The notes under the pieces: generated by a model | Seen by the model: the letters and a program-made list of their open reading frames with translations, nothing else | What the model was told of the DNA's origin: nothing | Databases searched by the model: none | Shown here: positions 1 through 7,350 of the stretch, one piece after another | Layout of the letters: each line of letters starts with the position of its first letter | Numbering within the stretch: position 1 is the stretch's first letter | Translations under genes and position numbers: made by a program | Origin: JBPOIS01 sp052034295 | GTDB taxonomy: Bacteria; Pseudomonadota; Gammaproteobacteria; Pseudomonadales; Moraxellaceae | Length of the DNA stretch: 12,217 nucleotides | Assembly: GCA_052034295.1 (NCBI GenBank) | Contig: JBPOIS010000172.1 | Coordinates: 1-12,217, forward strand | Direction of reading: 5' to 3'

Positions 1-293
1 CGAAGGACAAGACCCTGAAGGACATCGAAACCCTGATCAACCACTTCCTGTCGGTGTCGTGGGGTCCGGTGATGCCTGCCGGGGAATCGTCGATGCTGGT
101 CGAAGCCACCAAGGGCATCAACAGCTACTACCTGACCTCCGACCGCAGCACCATGAGCTACCGGACCCGGATCCGCACGCCGAGTTTTGCGCACCTGCAA
201 CAGATGCCCTCGGTCATCAACGGCAGCATGATTTCCGATCTGATCGCCTATCTGGCCTCGATCGACTTCGTGATGGCCGACGTAGACCGCTGA
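1..293 (+). CDS. nuoCD: NADH-quinone oxidoreductase subunit C/D (or D), 3' end only
   Basis: This is the C-terminal end of the 49-kDa-type subunit of complex I, which with NuoB forms the quinone-reduction site at the foot of the peripheral arm. The left edge cuts the gene; the reading frame starts at base 3 and gives about 96 residues before the TGA at 291-293. The motifs EATKGINSYYLTSD, YRTRIRTPSFAHLQ and the terminal IDFVMADVDR are those of gammaproteobacterial NuoCD, where the 30-kDa (C) and 49-kDa (D) subunits are fused. The fusion cannot be verified here because the N-terminal part lies outside the window, so the gene could also be a separate nuoD. A GTG at base 54 could be mistaken for a start, but the conserved frame continues upstream to the window edge. 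nuoE follows after 15 bases. Family assignment is secure. Confidence 0.96.
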   Translation, partial: KDKTLKDIETLINHFLSVSWGPVMPAGESSMLVEATKGINSYYLTSDRSTMSYRTRIRTPSFAHLQQMPSVINGSMISDLIAYLASIDFVMADVDR

Positions 294-299
294 GGGGAG
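293..299 (+). promoter_or_regulatory. Ribosome binding site of nuoE
   Basis: AGGGGAG lies 9 bases before the ATG at 309 and 12 before the in-frame ATG at 312. The spacing favours the upstream ATG of the ATGATG pair. The site begins on the last base of the nuoCD stop codon. Confidence 0.65.
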
Positions 300-308
300 C
301 CGTACACC

Positions 309-818
309 ATGATGATTCTGACTGACCGTAGTCCCCGCGTGAATGTCGAGGCGATCCTGACCGCCCAGGAAATCCACGACATCGAGCACTACATGCACCA
401 CTATCCGGACCCGCGTGCGGCCAGCCTGGATGCCCTGAAGATCGTCCAGCGCCGCAATGGCTGGGTCGATGACGCGCAGGTGCAGGCCGTGGCGCAGATG
501 CTGGGCATTCCAGCCAGCGATGTGGACGGCGTGGCCACGTTTTACAACCGCATCTACCGCCGCCCGGTGGGTCGCCATGTGATCCTGCTGTGTGACTCGG
601 TGGGCTGCTATCTGGTCGGGGCCGAGACCCTGGCGGCCGCCTTCAAGCGCACTCTGGGCATCGAATATGGCCAGACCACAGCCGATGGCCGGTTCACCCT
701 GCTGCCGATCTGCTGCCTGGGCAACTGTGACCAGGGACCGACCCTGATGATCGACGAAGACACCCACGGGCGGGTCAGCGTCGAGTCCATCCCGGCCCTG
801 CTGGAGGCTTACGCATGA
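309..818 (+). CDS. nuoE: NADH-quinone oxidoreductase subunit E (24-kDa type, [2Fe-2S] N1a)
   Basis: NuoE belongs to the NADH-input module at the tip of the peripheral arm and binds the low-potential [2Fe-2S] cluster N1a next to FMN, off the main electron path. At 169 residues it matches the E. coli protein (about 166). Residues about 18-80 are the helical N-terminal part (DALKIVQRRNGW, VATFYNRIYRRP). Residues about 85-165 are the thioredoxin-like [2Fe-2S] domain. The four ligands are visible as a CX4C pair (C95, C100 in LLCDSVGCYL) and a CX3C pair (C136, C140 in CLGNCDQGP). An extra cysteine, C135, directly precedes the second pair. The start at 309 is preferred over the adjacent ATG at 312 by the spacing to AGGGGAG. 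The stop overlaps the nuoF start as ATGA, suggesting coupled translation. Confidence 0.98.
   Translation: MMILTDRSPRVNVEAILTAQEIHDIEHYMHHYPDPRAASLDALKIVQRRNGWVDDAQVQAVAQMLGIPASDVDGVATFYNRIYRRPVGRHVILLCDSVGCYLVGAETLAAAFKRTLGIEYGQTTADGRFTLLPICCLGNCDQGPTLMIDEDTHGRVSVESIPALLEAYA
803..807 (+). promoter_or_regulatory. Ribosome binding site of nuoF
   Basis: GGAGG lies inside the 3' end of nuoE, 7 bases before the ATG at 815. It is a near-consensus Shine-Dalgarno sequence, so nuoF can initiate on its own as well as by coupling to nuoE termination. Confidence 0.65.
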
Positions 819-2158
819 AAAACACCCAGCCGATTGCGATTTATGGCGATGCCGCCAGCGCAGGCCCCGAAACCAAACCGCTGACCTGGCGGCTGTCGCG
901 AGCCGAAGCGGTGCTGGACATCGACCTGTATGAGCAGCTCGAAGGCTATCAGGGCATGAAAAAAGCCCTGTCGATGACCCCGGCCGACGTGCAGGCCGTG
1001 GTCAAGGACGCCACCCTGCGCGGACGCGGTGGTGCAGGCTTTCCAGCCGGCATCAAGTGGTCGCTGATGGCCCCGCCCGATGGCGGACCGCGCTACCTGA
1101 TCTGCAATGCCGACGAGATGGAGCCGGGCACCTTCAAGGACCGCCTGCTGATGGAAAAACTGCCGCACCAGCTGATTGAGGGCATGATCACCTCCGGCTA
1201 TGCGATCAGCGCCACCTGTGGCTACATTTTCATCCGTGGCGAATACATCGAAGCCGCCAAGCGCCTGAATGCCGCCATTGACCAGGCCCGCGCCAAGGGC
1301 TATCTGGGCAAAAACATCCTCGGCACCGGCTGGGACTTCGAGCTGTATGTGCACACCGGCGCCGGCCGCTACATCTGTGGCGAGGAAACCGCGCTGATCA
1401 ACTCGCTGGAAGGCCGCCGCGCCAACCCGCGCACCAAGCCGCCGTTCCCCCAGGTGGCCGGCGCGTGGGGCCGTCCGACCATCGTCAACAACGTCGAAAC
1501 CCTGAACAACGTGCCCAACATCGTGCTGCGCGGTGCCGCGTGGTACAAGGGCCTGTCCGAAGGCAAATCCACCGACCCCGGCACCAAGATCTACGGCGCT
1601 TCCGGACGGGTGAAATTCCCCGGCCTGTGGGAGCTGCCGATGGGCACCACCGCCCGTGAAGTGATCGAGCAGCATGCCGGTGGCCTGCAGGACGGGCTGG
1701 TGCTGAAGTGCTGGCTGCCCGGCGGTGCCTCCACCGACTTCCTGATGCCGGAGCATCTGGACCTGCCGATGGATTTTGACCACATCATGAAGGCCGGCAG
1801 CCGTCTGGGCACCTGCCTGCTGATGGTGGTGGACCAGAGCCAGAACATGGTGTCGCTGGTGCGCAACCTCGAAGAATTTTTTGCCCGCGAATCCTGTGGC
1901 TGGTGCACGCCCTGCCGTGATGGCCTGCCGTGGGCGGTCAAGCTGCTGCGCGCGCTGGAGGCCGGTGAGGGCCGGGCCGAGGACATCGACCTGCTCACCC
2001 AGCTCACCAAGAACCTGTGGATCGGCAAGACCTTCTGCGCGCACGCGCCGGGGGCCATGGAGCCACTGCAAAGCGCCCTGAAATATTTCCGCCACGAATT
2101 CGAAGCCGGCATTGCCCCGCAGGCCAGCGACACCGTGGCGCAGCCGAATCACGCTTAA
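815..2158 (+). CDS. nuoF: NADH-quinone oxidoreductase subunit F (51-kDa type, NADH/FMN site, [4Fe-4S] N3)
   Basis: NuoF is the NADH dehydrogenase subunit proper: it binds NADH and FMN, takes the hydride and passes electrons singly to cluster N3. It has 447 residues (E. coli 445). The glycine-rich nucleotide-binding segment GRGGAGFPAGIKW is at residues 70-82. The flavin-pocket motif NADEMEPGTFKDR follows at 98-110, and the conserved CGEETALINSLEGRR at 188-202. The N3 [4Fe-4S] ligands are C361, C364 and C367 in SCGWCTPCRDG plus C408 in KTFCAHAPGA. A ubiquitin-like fold is expected at about 245-330, between the Rossmann-like and cluster domains. The gene overlaps nuoE by four bases (ATGA) and has GGAGG upstream. 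No residue I would expect for activity is missing. Confidence 0.99.
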   Translation: MKNTQPIAIYGDAASAGPETKPLTWRLSRAEAVLDIDLYEQLEGYQGMKKALSMTPADVQAVVKDATLRGRGGAGFPAGIKWSLMAPPDGGPRYLICNADEMEPGTFKDRLLMEKLPHQLIEGMITSGYAISATCGYIFIRGEYIEAAKRLNAAIDQARAKGYLGKNILGTGWDFELYVHTGAGRYICGEETALINSLEGRRANPRTKPPFPQVAGAWGRPTIVNNVETLNNVPNIVLRGAAWYKGLSEGKSTDPGTKIYGASGRVKFPGLWELPMGTTAREVIEQHAGGLQDGLVLKCWLPGGASTDFLMPEHLDLPMDFDHIMKAGSRLGTCLLMVVDQSQNMVSLVRNLEEFFARESCGWCTPCRDGLPWAVKLLRALEAGEGRAEDIDLLTQLTKNLWIGKTFCAHAPGAMEPLQSALKYFRHEFEAGIAPQASDTVAQPNHA

Positions 2159-2163
2159 AGGAG
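2157..2163 (+). promoter_or_regulatory. Ribosome binding site fixing the nuoG start
   Basis: AAAGGAG overlaps the nuoF stop codon and sits 8 bases before the ATG at 2172. It selects that ATG over the in-frame ATG at 2112, which lies inside nuoF and would add 20 residues unlike the family N-terminus. Confidence 0.8.
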
Positions 2164-2171
2164 CCCGACAG

Positions 2172-4874
2172 ATGGCCGTCATTCATGTCGATGGCAAACA
2201 GTACGAGGTCAACGGTGCGGACCATTTGCTGTCCGCCTGCCTGTCCCTGGGACTGGACATCCCCTATTTCTGCTGGCATCCCGCGCTGGGCAGTGTCGGC
2301 TCGTGCCGCGCCTGTGCGGTCAAGCAGTACAACAACGCCGAAGATGCTGCAGCCGGACGTGGCCGCATCGTCATGTCGTGCATGACCCCCAGCACCGACA
2401 ACACCTGGATCTCGATTGACGACGAGGAGGCCAAGGCCTTCCGCGCCAGCGTGGTCGAGTGGCTGATGACCAACCACCCGCACGACTGCCCGGTCTGCGA
2501 GGAAGGCGGCCACTGCCACTTGCAGGACATGACGGTGATGACCGGCCATGACCGCCGCCGCTACCGCTTCACCAAGCGCACCCACCACAATCAGGAGCTT
2601 GGCCCGTTCATTTCCCATGAAATGAACCGCTGCATCGCCTGCTACCGCTGCGTGCGCTACTACAAGGACTATGCGGGCGGCACCGATCTGGGCGTGTTCA
2701 GCTCGGCGTCCAATGTGTATTTTGGCCGGGAAACCGATGGGGTGCTGGACAGCGAGTTTTCCGGCAACCTGGTCGAGGTGTGCCCCACCGGCGTGTTCAC
2801 CGACAAGACCCACAGCGCGCGCTACAACCGCAAGTGGGACATGCAGTACGCGCCCAGCGTGTGCCAGCAGTGTTCGGTGGGCTGCAACACCTCGCCCGGT
2901 GAACGCTATGGCGAGCTGCGCCGCATCGAAAACCGCTTCAATGGCGCGGTGAACCACTATTTCCTGTGCGACCGGGGCCGCTTTGGCTACGGCTATGTGA
3001 ACCTGCCGGACCGGCCCAAAACCCCGCAGCAAAATGGCCAGACCGTCAGCGTCGATCAGGCACTGGACCAGACCATTGCCAGCCTGCAGGGCAAAAAAAT
3101 CCTTGGCATTGGCTCGGCCCGTGCCAGTCTGGAAGCCAACTTTGCCCTGCGCGAGCTGGTGGGCAGTGCCCAGTTCAGCACCGGCATGACCGCAGCTGAA
3201 CAGGCACTGGTGGAGCAGGCCGCAGACCTGCTGCAGACCGAGGGCGTCCAGACCCCCAGCCTGCGCGACATCGAAGACTGCGACTTTGTGCTGGTGCTGG
3301 GCGAAGACGTCACCCAGACCGCGCCGCGCATTGCGCTGGCGATCCGTCAGGTGGCGCACAACAAGGCCGAACAGATGGCCGCCGAGCGCAAGACCCAGGA
3401 CTGGCTGGCCGAGCCGGTGAACCGCATTGGCCAGCACGCCAAGAGCCCGGTGTACCTGCTGGCCGTGACCGGCACCCGCCTGCACGATGTGGCTGCCGGT
3501 GAAGTGGTGGCCACCCCGCACGACATTGCCCGGCTGGGCTTTGCCGTGGCGGCCGCCGTGGCTGGACAGCCGGTGACCGACCTGTCCGCAGAAGCCGTGG
3601 CCTTTGCCCAGCAGATCGCCACCGACCTGAAGGCCGCCAAAAAACCGCTGATCGTCACTGGCACCACGCTGCTGGAGCCCGCGCTGCTGGAGGCCGCTGC
3701 CGAGCTGGTGCGCGTCAGTGCAGCCCAGCTGTCGCTGGTGGTGCCCGAAGTCAACAGCATGGGTCTGGCCCTGATGGGCGGACAGCCGCTGGAGAACGCG
3801 CTCGAAGGCCAGTATGACGCCGTGGTGGTGCTGGAAAATGACCTGACCCGCCGCCTGTCCGGGGCCGCACTGGAGCAGGTGCTGGGCCACCCGCAACTGA
3901 TCGTGCTCGATCACCAGCGGACTGACACCGCCAAGCGTGCCCGCGTGCTGCTGCCCGCCGCCAGCTTTGCCGAAGGCGATGGCACGGTGGTTTCCAATGA
4001 AGGCCGCGCCCAGCGCTATTTTCAGGTGTATGACCCGGCTTACTACAACCCGGAGGTCAGCATCAAGGAAAGCTGGCGCTGGCTGCATGCCCTCAAGGCC
4101 GGTGTGGATGGCCGCCCGGTTGAGTGGACCCAGCTTGATGAGGTGGTGGCGGCGCTGGTCCGGCAGCTCCCCCGTCTGGAAGGCATCCGCGAGGCCGCGC
4201 CGGATGCAGGCTACCGCGTGCAGGGCCTGAAGATCGCCCGTGAACCGCGCCGCTACTCGGGCCGCACCTCGATGCGTGCCCCGCTGTCGGTGCATGAGCC
4301 GCGTGCCCCACAGGATCAGGACAGCGCCCTGACCTTCTCGATGGAAGGCTATGTGGGTCCGCAGGAAAACAGTGCACTGATTCCGTTTGCCTGGGCGCCG
4401 GGCTGGAACTCACCGCAGTCCTGGAACAAATTCCAGGATGAAGTCGGCGGCCACCTCAAGGCCGGTGATCCGGGCGTGCGCCTGTTTGACCGCCTGCCGA
4501 AGCGCCCGGCCCGCAGCCATGTCATGCCGCTGGCCGAGCAGGCCCCGCAGGGCAGTGGGCTGAGCTGGGTGCCGGTGTACAACATCCACGCCAGTGATGA
4601 GCTGGCCGCGCGCAGTCCGGTCATGCAGAGCCGCATGGCGGCACCGCAATTGCTGGTCCAGTCCGAGCTGGCTGCCCGCAAGGGCTGGCAGGCCGGACAG
4701 ACCGTGTCGGTCCAGCTGGGCGATGCCCGTCAGCTGCTGAGTGTGCAGCCGGTGGAGCAACTGCCGGAAGGCTGTGTGGGTTATCCGGTGCAGGCCGGTC
4801 AGGTGCTGGATCGCCGGGCTGTCCTGCAGGTCGAGCTGGCCGGTGCACCCGTGGCGGCAGGGGTAGGAGGCTGA
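2172..4874 (+). CDS. nuoG: NADH-quinone oxidoreductase subunit G (75-kDa type, clusters N1b, N4, N5, N7)
   Basis: NuoG is the largest peripheral-arm subunit and carries electrons from N3 in NuoF towards NuoI. From the ATG at 2172 it is 900 residues (E. coli about 908). The N-terminal ferredoxin-like domain binds [2Fe-2S] N1b through C34, C45, C48 and C70. N5 uses H102, C106, C109 and C115 in HPHDCPVCEEGGHC. N4 uses C154, C157 and C160 (CIACYRC) plus C204 (EVCPTG). The off-path cluster N7 has its four cysteines, C231, C234, C238 (CQQCSVGC) and C266 (FLCDRG). Residues from about 280 form the molybdopterin-oxidoreductase-like domain, which carries no molybdenum cofactor in this family. An in-frame ATG at 2112 is rejected because homology and the AAAGGAG site both place the start at 2172. 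The gene ends 2 bases before nuoH. Confidence 0.98.
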   Translation: MAVIHVDGKQYEVNGADHLLSACLSLGLDIPYFCWHPALGSVGSCRACAVKQYNNAEDAAAGRGRIVMSCMTPSTDNTWISIDDEEAKAFRASVVEWLMTNHPHDCPVCEEGGHCHLQDMTVMTGHDRRRYRFTKRTHHNQELGPFISHEMNRCIACYRCVRYYKDYAGGTDLGVFSSASNVYFGRETDGVLDSEFSGNLVEVCPTGVFTDKTHSARYNRKWDMQYAPSVCQQCSVGCNTSPGERYGELRRIENRFNGAVNHYFLCDRGRFGYGYVNLPDRPKTPQQNGQTVSVDQALDQTIASLQGKKILGIGSARASLEANFALRELVGSAQFSTGMTAAEQALVEQAADLLQTEGVQTPSLRDIEDCDFVLVLGEDVTQTAPRIALAIRQVAHNKAEQMAAERKTQDWLAEPVNRIGQHAKSPVYLLAVTGTRLHDVAAGEVVATPHDIARLGFAVAAAVAGQPVTDLSAEAVAFAQQIATDLKAAKKPLIVTGTTLLEPALLEAAAELVRVSAAQLSLVVPEVNSMGLALMGGQPLENALEGQYDAVVVLENDLTRRLSGAALEQVLGHPQLIVLDHQRTDTAKRARVLLPAASFAEGDGTVVSNEGRAQRYFQVYDPAYYNPEVSIKESWRWLHALKAGVDGRPVEWTQLDEVVAALVRQLPRLEGIREAAPDAGYRVQGLKIAREPRRYSGRTSMRAPLSVHEPRAPQDQDSALTFSMEGYVGPQENSALIPFAWAPGWNSPQSWNKFQDEVGGHLKAGDPGVRLFDRLPKRPARSHVMPLAEQAPQGSGLSWVPVYNIHASDELAARSPVMQSRMAAPQLLVQSELAARKGWQAGQTVSVQLGDARQLLSVQPVEQLPEGCVGYPVQAGQVLDRRAVLQVELAGAPVAAGVGG
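4864..4870 (+). promoter_or_regulatory. Ribosome binding site of nuoH
   Basis: TAGGAGG, within the last codons of nuoG and 6 bases before the ATG at 4877, is among the strongest Shine-Dalgarno matches in the window. It fits independent high-level initiation of the first membrane-subunit gene here. Confidence 0.7.
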
Positions 4875-4876
4875 AG

Positions 4877-5908
4877 ATGCGTGTTGATCCCGCAATTCCC
4901 GGATTTTTGACCCCATACCTGAATCAGGAACAGTGGTCGATCACCTTTGGGGTGGTGCAGGCACTGGTGCTGATGGTGTTGCTGGTGCTGGTGGCGGCGT
5001 TCATGACCTTCGTGGAGCGCCGTCTGCTGGCCTGGTGGCAGGACCGCTATGGCCCGAACCGGGTCGGCCCGTTTGGCCTGTTCCAGATCGTGGCCGACAT
5101 GCTCAAGATGCTGTTCAAGGAAGACGTGACCCCGCGTTTTACCGACAAGCTGACCTTCATTCTGGCCCCGGCGGTGGCGATGGCCACGGCGCTGCTGTCG
5201 TTTGCCATCGTGCCGATCTCACCCACACTGGGTGTGGCGGATCTGGACATCGGCCTGCTGTTTTTCTTTGCCATGGCCGGTCTGGCCGTGTATGCGGTGA
5301 TGTTTGCCGGCTGGTCGTCCAACAACAAATACTCGCTGCTGGGCGGGATGCGTGCCGCGGCACAGACGGTGAGCTACGAGGTGTTCATGGGCCTGTCGCT
5401 GATGGGCATTGTCGCCATCACCGGCAGCTTCAACATGCGCGACATCGTCGAGGCCCAGCGGGACGTGTGGTTCATCGTGCCGCAGTTCCTGGCCTTTCTG
5501 GTGTTTGTGATTGCCGGGGTGGCGGTGGCGCACCGTCACCCATTTGACCAGCCCGAAGCCGAACAGGAAATCGCCGACGGCTACCACATCGAATATTCCG
5601 GCCTGAAATGGGGCATGTTCTTTGTGGGCGAGTACATCAACATTGTGCTGATTTCGGCGCTGATCACCACGCTGTTCTTTGGCGGCTGGCTGGCCCCGTT
5701 CAATCTGGACATTCCGTTCGTGCCGCCGGTGTTCTGGTTTTTGATCAAAACCCTGTTTTTCATGATGATGTTCATTCTGGCCCGTGGTGCGCTGCTGCGT
5801 CCCCGCTATGACCAGGTCATGAGCTTTGGCTGGAAAGTATGCCTGCCGCTGGCGCTGGTCAACCTGTTGGTGACCGCCGCCGTGGTGCTGTGGCAACACA
5901 GCGTGTGA
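4877..5908 (+). CDS. nuoH: NADH-quinone oxidoreductase subunit H (ND1-type membrane subunit)
   Basis: NuoH is the inner-membrane subunit that docks the peripheral arm and forms much of the quinone-access cavity, linking quinone reduction to proton transfer. It has 343 residues (E. coli 325) with about eight hydrophobic membrane segments. The first is near residues 22-46 and the last ends near 338. Conserved signatures are ERRLLAWWQDRYGPNRVGP (47-65), the acidic loop AHRHPFDQPEAEQEIADGYH (218-237) with several buried glutamates, and RPRYDQVMSFGWKVCLP near the C-terminus. The HRHPFDQPEAEQE form is characteristic of gammaproteobacterial enzymes. The extra length over E. coli appears to include a longer loop around NLDIPFVPP (276-284) and a few N-terminal residues. 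It starts 2 bases after nuoG. Confidence 0.98.
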   Translation: MRVDPAIPGFLTPYLNQEQWSITFGVVQALVLMVLLVLVAAFMTFVERRLLAWWQDRYGPNRVGPFGLFQIVADMLKMLFKEDVTPRFTDKLTFILAPAVAMATALLSFAIVPISPTLGVADLDIGLLFFFAMAGLAVYAVMFAGWSSNNKYSLLGGMRAAAQTVSYEVFMGLSLMGIVAITGSFNMRDIVEAQRDVWFIVPQFLAFLVFVIAGVAVAHRHPFDQPEAEQEIADGYHIEYSGLKWGMFFVGEYINIVLISALITTLFFGGWLAPFNLDIPFVPPVFWFLIKTLFFMMMFILARGALLRPRYDQVMSFGWKVCLPLALVNLLVTAAVVLWQHSV

Positions 5909-5915
5909 GCGGATC

Positions 5916-5921
5916 AAGGAG
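5916..5921 (+). promoter_or_regulatory. Ribosome binding site of nuoI
   Basis: AAGGAG lies 9 bases before the ATG at 5931, in the 22-base nuoH-nuoI gap. That gap is the longest non-coding stretch in the window. Confidence 0.65.
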
Positions 5922-5930
5922 CAAAAAACC

Positions 5931-6464
5931 ATGAAACTTCTGACCGGCCTGTACAGCATTGTGCGCAGTCTGGTGATGGTGTTCAGCCACGGCTTCCGCC
6001 CGCGCGACACCATCATGTACCCCGAGCAGCCCGTGAATCCGCCGCCGCGCTACCGTGGCCGGATCGTGCTGACCCGTGACCCGGATGGGGAAGAGCGCTG
6101 TGTGGCCTGCAACCTGTGCGCCGTCGCCTGTCCGGTGGGCTGCATTTCGCTGCAAAAGGCCGAGCGCGAGGATGGCCGCTGGTATCCCGAGTTTTTCCGC
6201 ATCAATTTTTCCCGCTGCATTTTTTGCGGCATGTGCGAAGAAGCCTGTCCGACCACCGCCATTCAGCTCACACCGGATTTTGAGATGGCCGAGTATGTCC
6301 GCCAGAATCTGGTCTATGAAAAAGAGCATTTGCTGATTTCGGGACCCGGCAAATACCACGACTATAATTTTTATCGCGTGTCCGGCATGGCCATCGACGG
6401 CAAGCCCAAAGGGGCGGCTGAGCGGGAGTCTGCGCCGGTGGACGTGCGGGGATTGCTACCATGA
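5931..6464 (+). CDS. nuoI: NADH-quinone oxidoreductase subunit I (TYKY-type, [4Fe-4S] N6a/N6b)
   Basis: NuoI is the 8Fe ferredoxin-like subunit that relays electrons from NuoG to NuoB at the quinone site. It has 177 residues (E. coli 180). The amphipathic N-terminus (about 1-30, KLLTGLYSIVRSLVMVFSHG) anchors it to the membrane arm. Two CX2CX2CX3CP motifs are intact: C57, C60, C63, C67 and C96, C99, C102, C106. In this family the fourth cysteine of each motif completes the other cluster, giving N6a and N6b. An additional cysteine, C71, follows the first motif. The C-terminal tail from about 140 (GPGKYHDYNFY) covers the enzyme surface. The gene follows nuoH after 22 bases with its own AAGGAG, and its stop overlaps the nuoJ start as ATGA. 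Confidence 0.98.
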   Translation: MKLLTGLYSIVRSLVMVFSHGFRPRDTIMYPEQPVNPPPRYRGRIVLTRDPDGEERCVACNLCAVACPVGCISLQKAEREDGRWYPEFFRINFSRCIFCGMCEEACPTTAIQLTPDFEMAEYVRQNLVYEKEHLLISGPGKYHDYNFYRVSGMAIDGKPKGAAERESAPVDVRGLLP

Positions 6465-7042
6465 TCTGGCCCTTTTATGTGTGTTCGGCCGTGGCCCTGT
6501 GGTCCTGCTGGCGGGTGATCAGCAACAGCCACCCGGTGCATGGCCTGCTGAACCTGATTGTGTCGTTGCTGGCGGTGGCGGGGATTTTCTTCACCCTCGG
6601 CGCACCGTTTGCCGCTGCACTGGAAATGATCGTCTACGCGGGCGCCATTCTGGTGCTGTTCGTGTTTGTGGTGATGATGCTGAACCTGGGCAGTGATGCG
6701 CAGGCGCAGGAAAAACGCTGGCTGAATTCGGCCACCTGGGCCATGCCGATGGCGATGACCGTGATCCTCGGTCTGGCGCTGGTGTGGATGCTGGGCAGCG
6801 ACCACAGCCATACTGCCGAGCTGCCGCTGGGCACCCAGACTGTGGGCGCCAAGGCGGTCGGCATCAGCCTGTTCGGACCGTACCTGCTGCTGGTCGAACT
6901 GGCGTCCATGCTGCTGCTGGGGGCGCTGGTGGCGGCCTATCACCTGGGCAAAAAGCCCGTGGCCGAGGCCGAGCGCGAAGTGGCCCAGCGGCAGGCTGAG
7001 CTGAAGATTCAGGTGCCCGTCAAAATGGAGGATGCGCCATGA
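6461..7042 (+). CDS. nuoJ: NADH-quinone oxidoreductase subunit J (ND6-type)
   Basis: NuoJ is a small membrane-arm subunit packed between NuoH, NuoK and NuoA. It contributes to the central water-filled axis and to the conformational coupling of quinone chemistry to pumping. At 193 residues (E. coli 184) it has five hydrophobic segments. The diagnostic third helix reads EMIVYAGAILVLFVFVVMML (residues 55-74) and includes the conserved Tyr59. An early HPVHGLLNLIVSLLAV segment is also family-typical. Residues from about 162 to the end form a charged cytoplasmic tail (AEAEREVAQRQAELK), somewhat longer than in E. coli. The ATG overlaps the nuoI stop (ATGA). Its upstream GGGGA (6448-6452) is only a moderate ribosome binding site, so coupling to nuoI translation is likely. 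It overlaps nuoK the same way. Confidence 0.97.
   Translation: MIWPFYVCSAVALWSCWRVISNSHPVHGLLNLIVSLLAVAGIFFTLGAPFAAALEMIVYAGAILVLFVFVVMMLNLGSDAQAQEKRWLNSATWAMPMAMTVILGLALVWMLGSDHSHTAELPLGTQTVGAKAVGISLFGPYLLLVELASMLLLGALVAAYHLGKKPVAEAEREVAQRQAELKIQVPVKMEDAP
7027..7031 (+). promoter_or_regulatory. Ribosome binding site of nuoK
   Basis: GGAGG sits 7 bases before the ATG at 7039 and 10 before the following ATG at 7042. This favours 7039, which also gives the ATGA overlap with the nuoJ stop. Confidence 0.6.
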
Positions 7043-7350
7043 TGAGTGCAGTCCCGATGAGCCATGGCCTGATGGTGGCCGCGCTGATGTTTGCCCTGGG
7101 CTTTGCCGGGGTGATGGTGCGCCGCAATCTGATGTTCATGCTGATGAGTCTGGAAATCATGATGAACGCGGCCGCGCTGGCCTTTGTGACCGCAGGCAGC
7201 GCCTGGTTGCAGCCGGATGGGCAGGTGATGTTCATCATGGTGCTGACGCTGGCCGCGGCCGAAGCCTGTATTGGTCTGGCGATCGTGTTGCAGTTTTTCC
7301 ATCGCTTCCAGACTCTGGATGTCGATTCAGCCAGTGAGATGCGCGGATGA
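7039..7350 (+). CDS. nuoK: NADH-quinone oxidoreductase subunit K (ND4L-type)
   Basis: NuoK is a three-helix membrane subunit related to MrpC of Na+/H+ antiporters. It sits between NuoJ and NuoN and supplies two buried glutamates of the proton-transfer axis. It has 103 residues (E. coli 100). Both glutamates are present: E39 in MLMSLEIMMNA and E75 in TLAAAEACIGLA, matching E36 and E72 of E. coli. Three hydrophobic segments span about residues 8-26, 31-52 and 63-87. There are two adjacent start codons, at 7039 and 7042; the first is chosen for GGAGG spacing and for the overlap with nuoJ. The stop overlaps the nuoL start as ATGA. Confidence 0.97.
   Translation: MMSAVPMSHGLMVAALMFALGFAGVMVRRNLMFMLMSLEIMMNAAALAFVTAGSAWLQPDGQVMFIMVLTLAAAEACIGLAIVLQFFHRFQTLDVDSASEMRG

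Noticed and set aside
2112..2171. An upstream in-frame start adding 20 residues to NuoG
   Set aside because: This stretch lies inside nuoF, lacks a suitable ribosome binding site and is unlike family N-termini; AAAGGAG before 2172 fixes the real start.
809..2182. A 457-codon minus-strand open frame opposite nuoF
   Set aside because: It is codon-aligned with nuoF, explained by the same codon bias, with composition typical of an antisense mirror.
2004..4295. A 763-codon minus-strand open frame opposite nuoG
   Set aside because: It is in exact codon register with nuoG and is produced by the scarcity of TTA, CTA and TCA codons. It shows no recognisable domain and crosses the nuoF-nuoG boundary.
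5909..5930. A possible promoter or regulatory site in the longest gap (nuoH-nuoI)
   Set aside because: It has only 22 bases, taken up by the nuoI ribosome binding site, with no inverted repeat or promoter-like elements.
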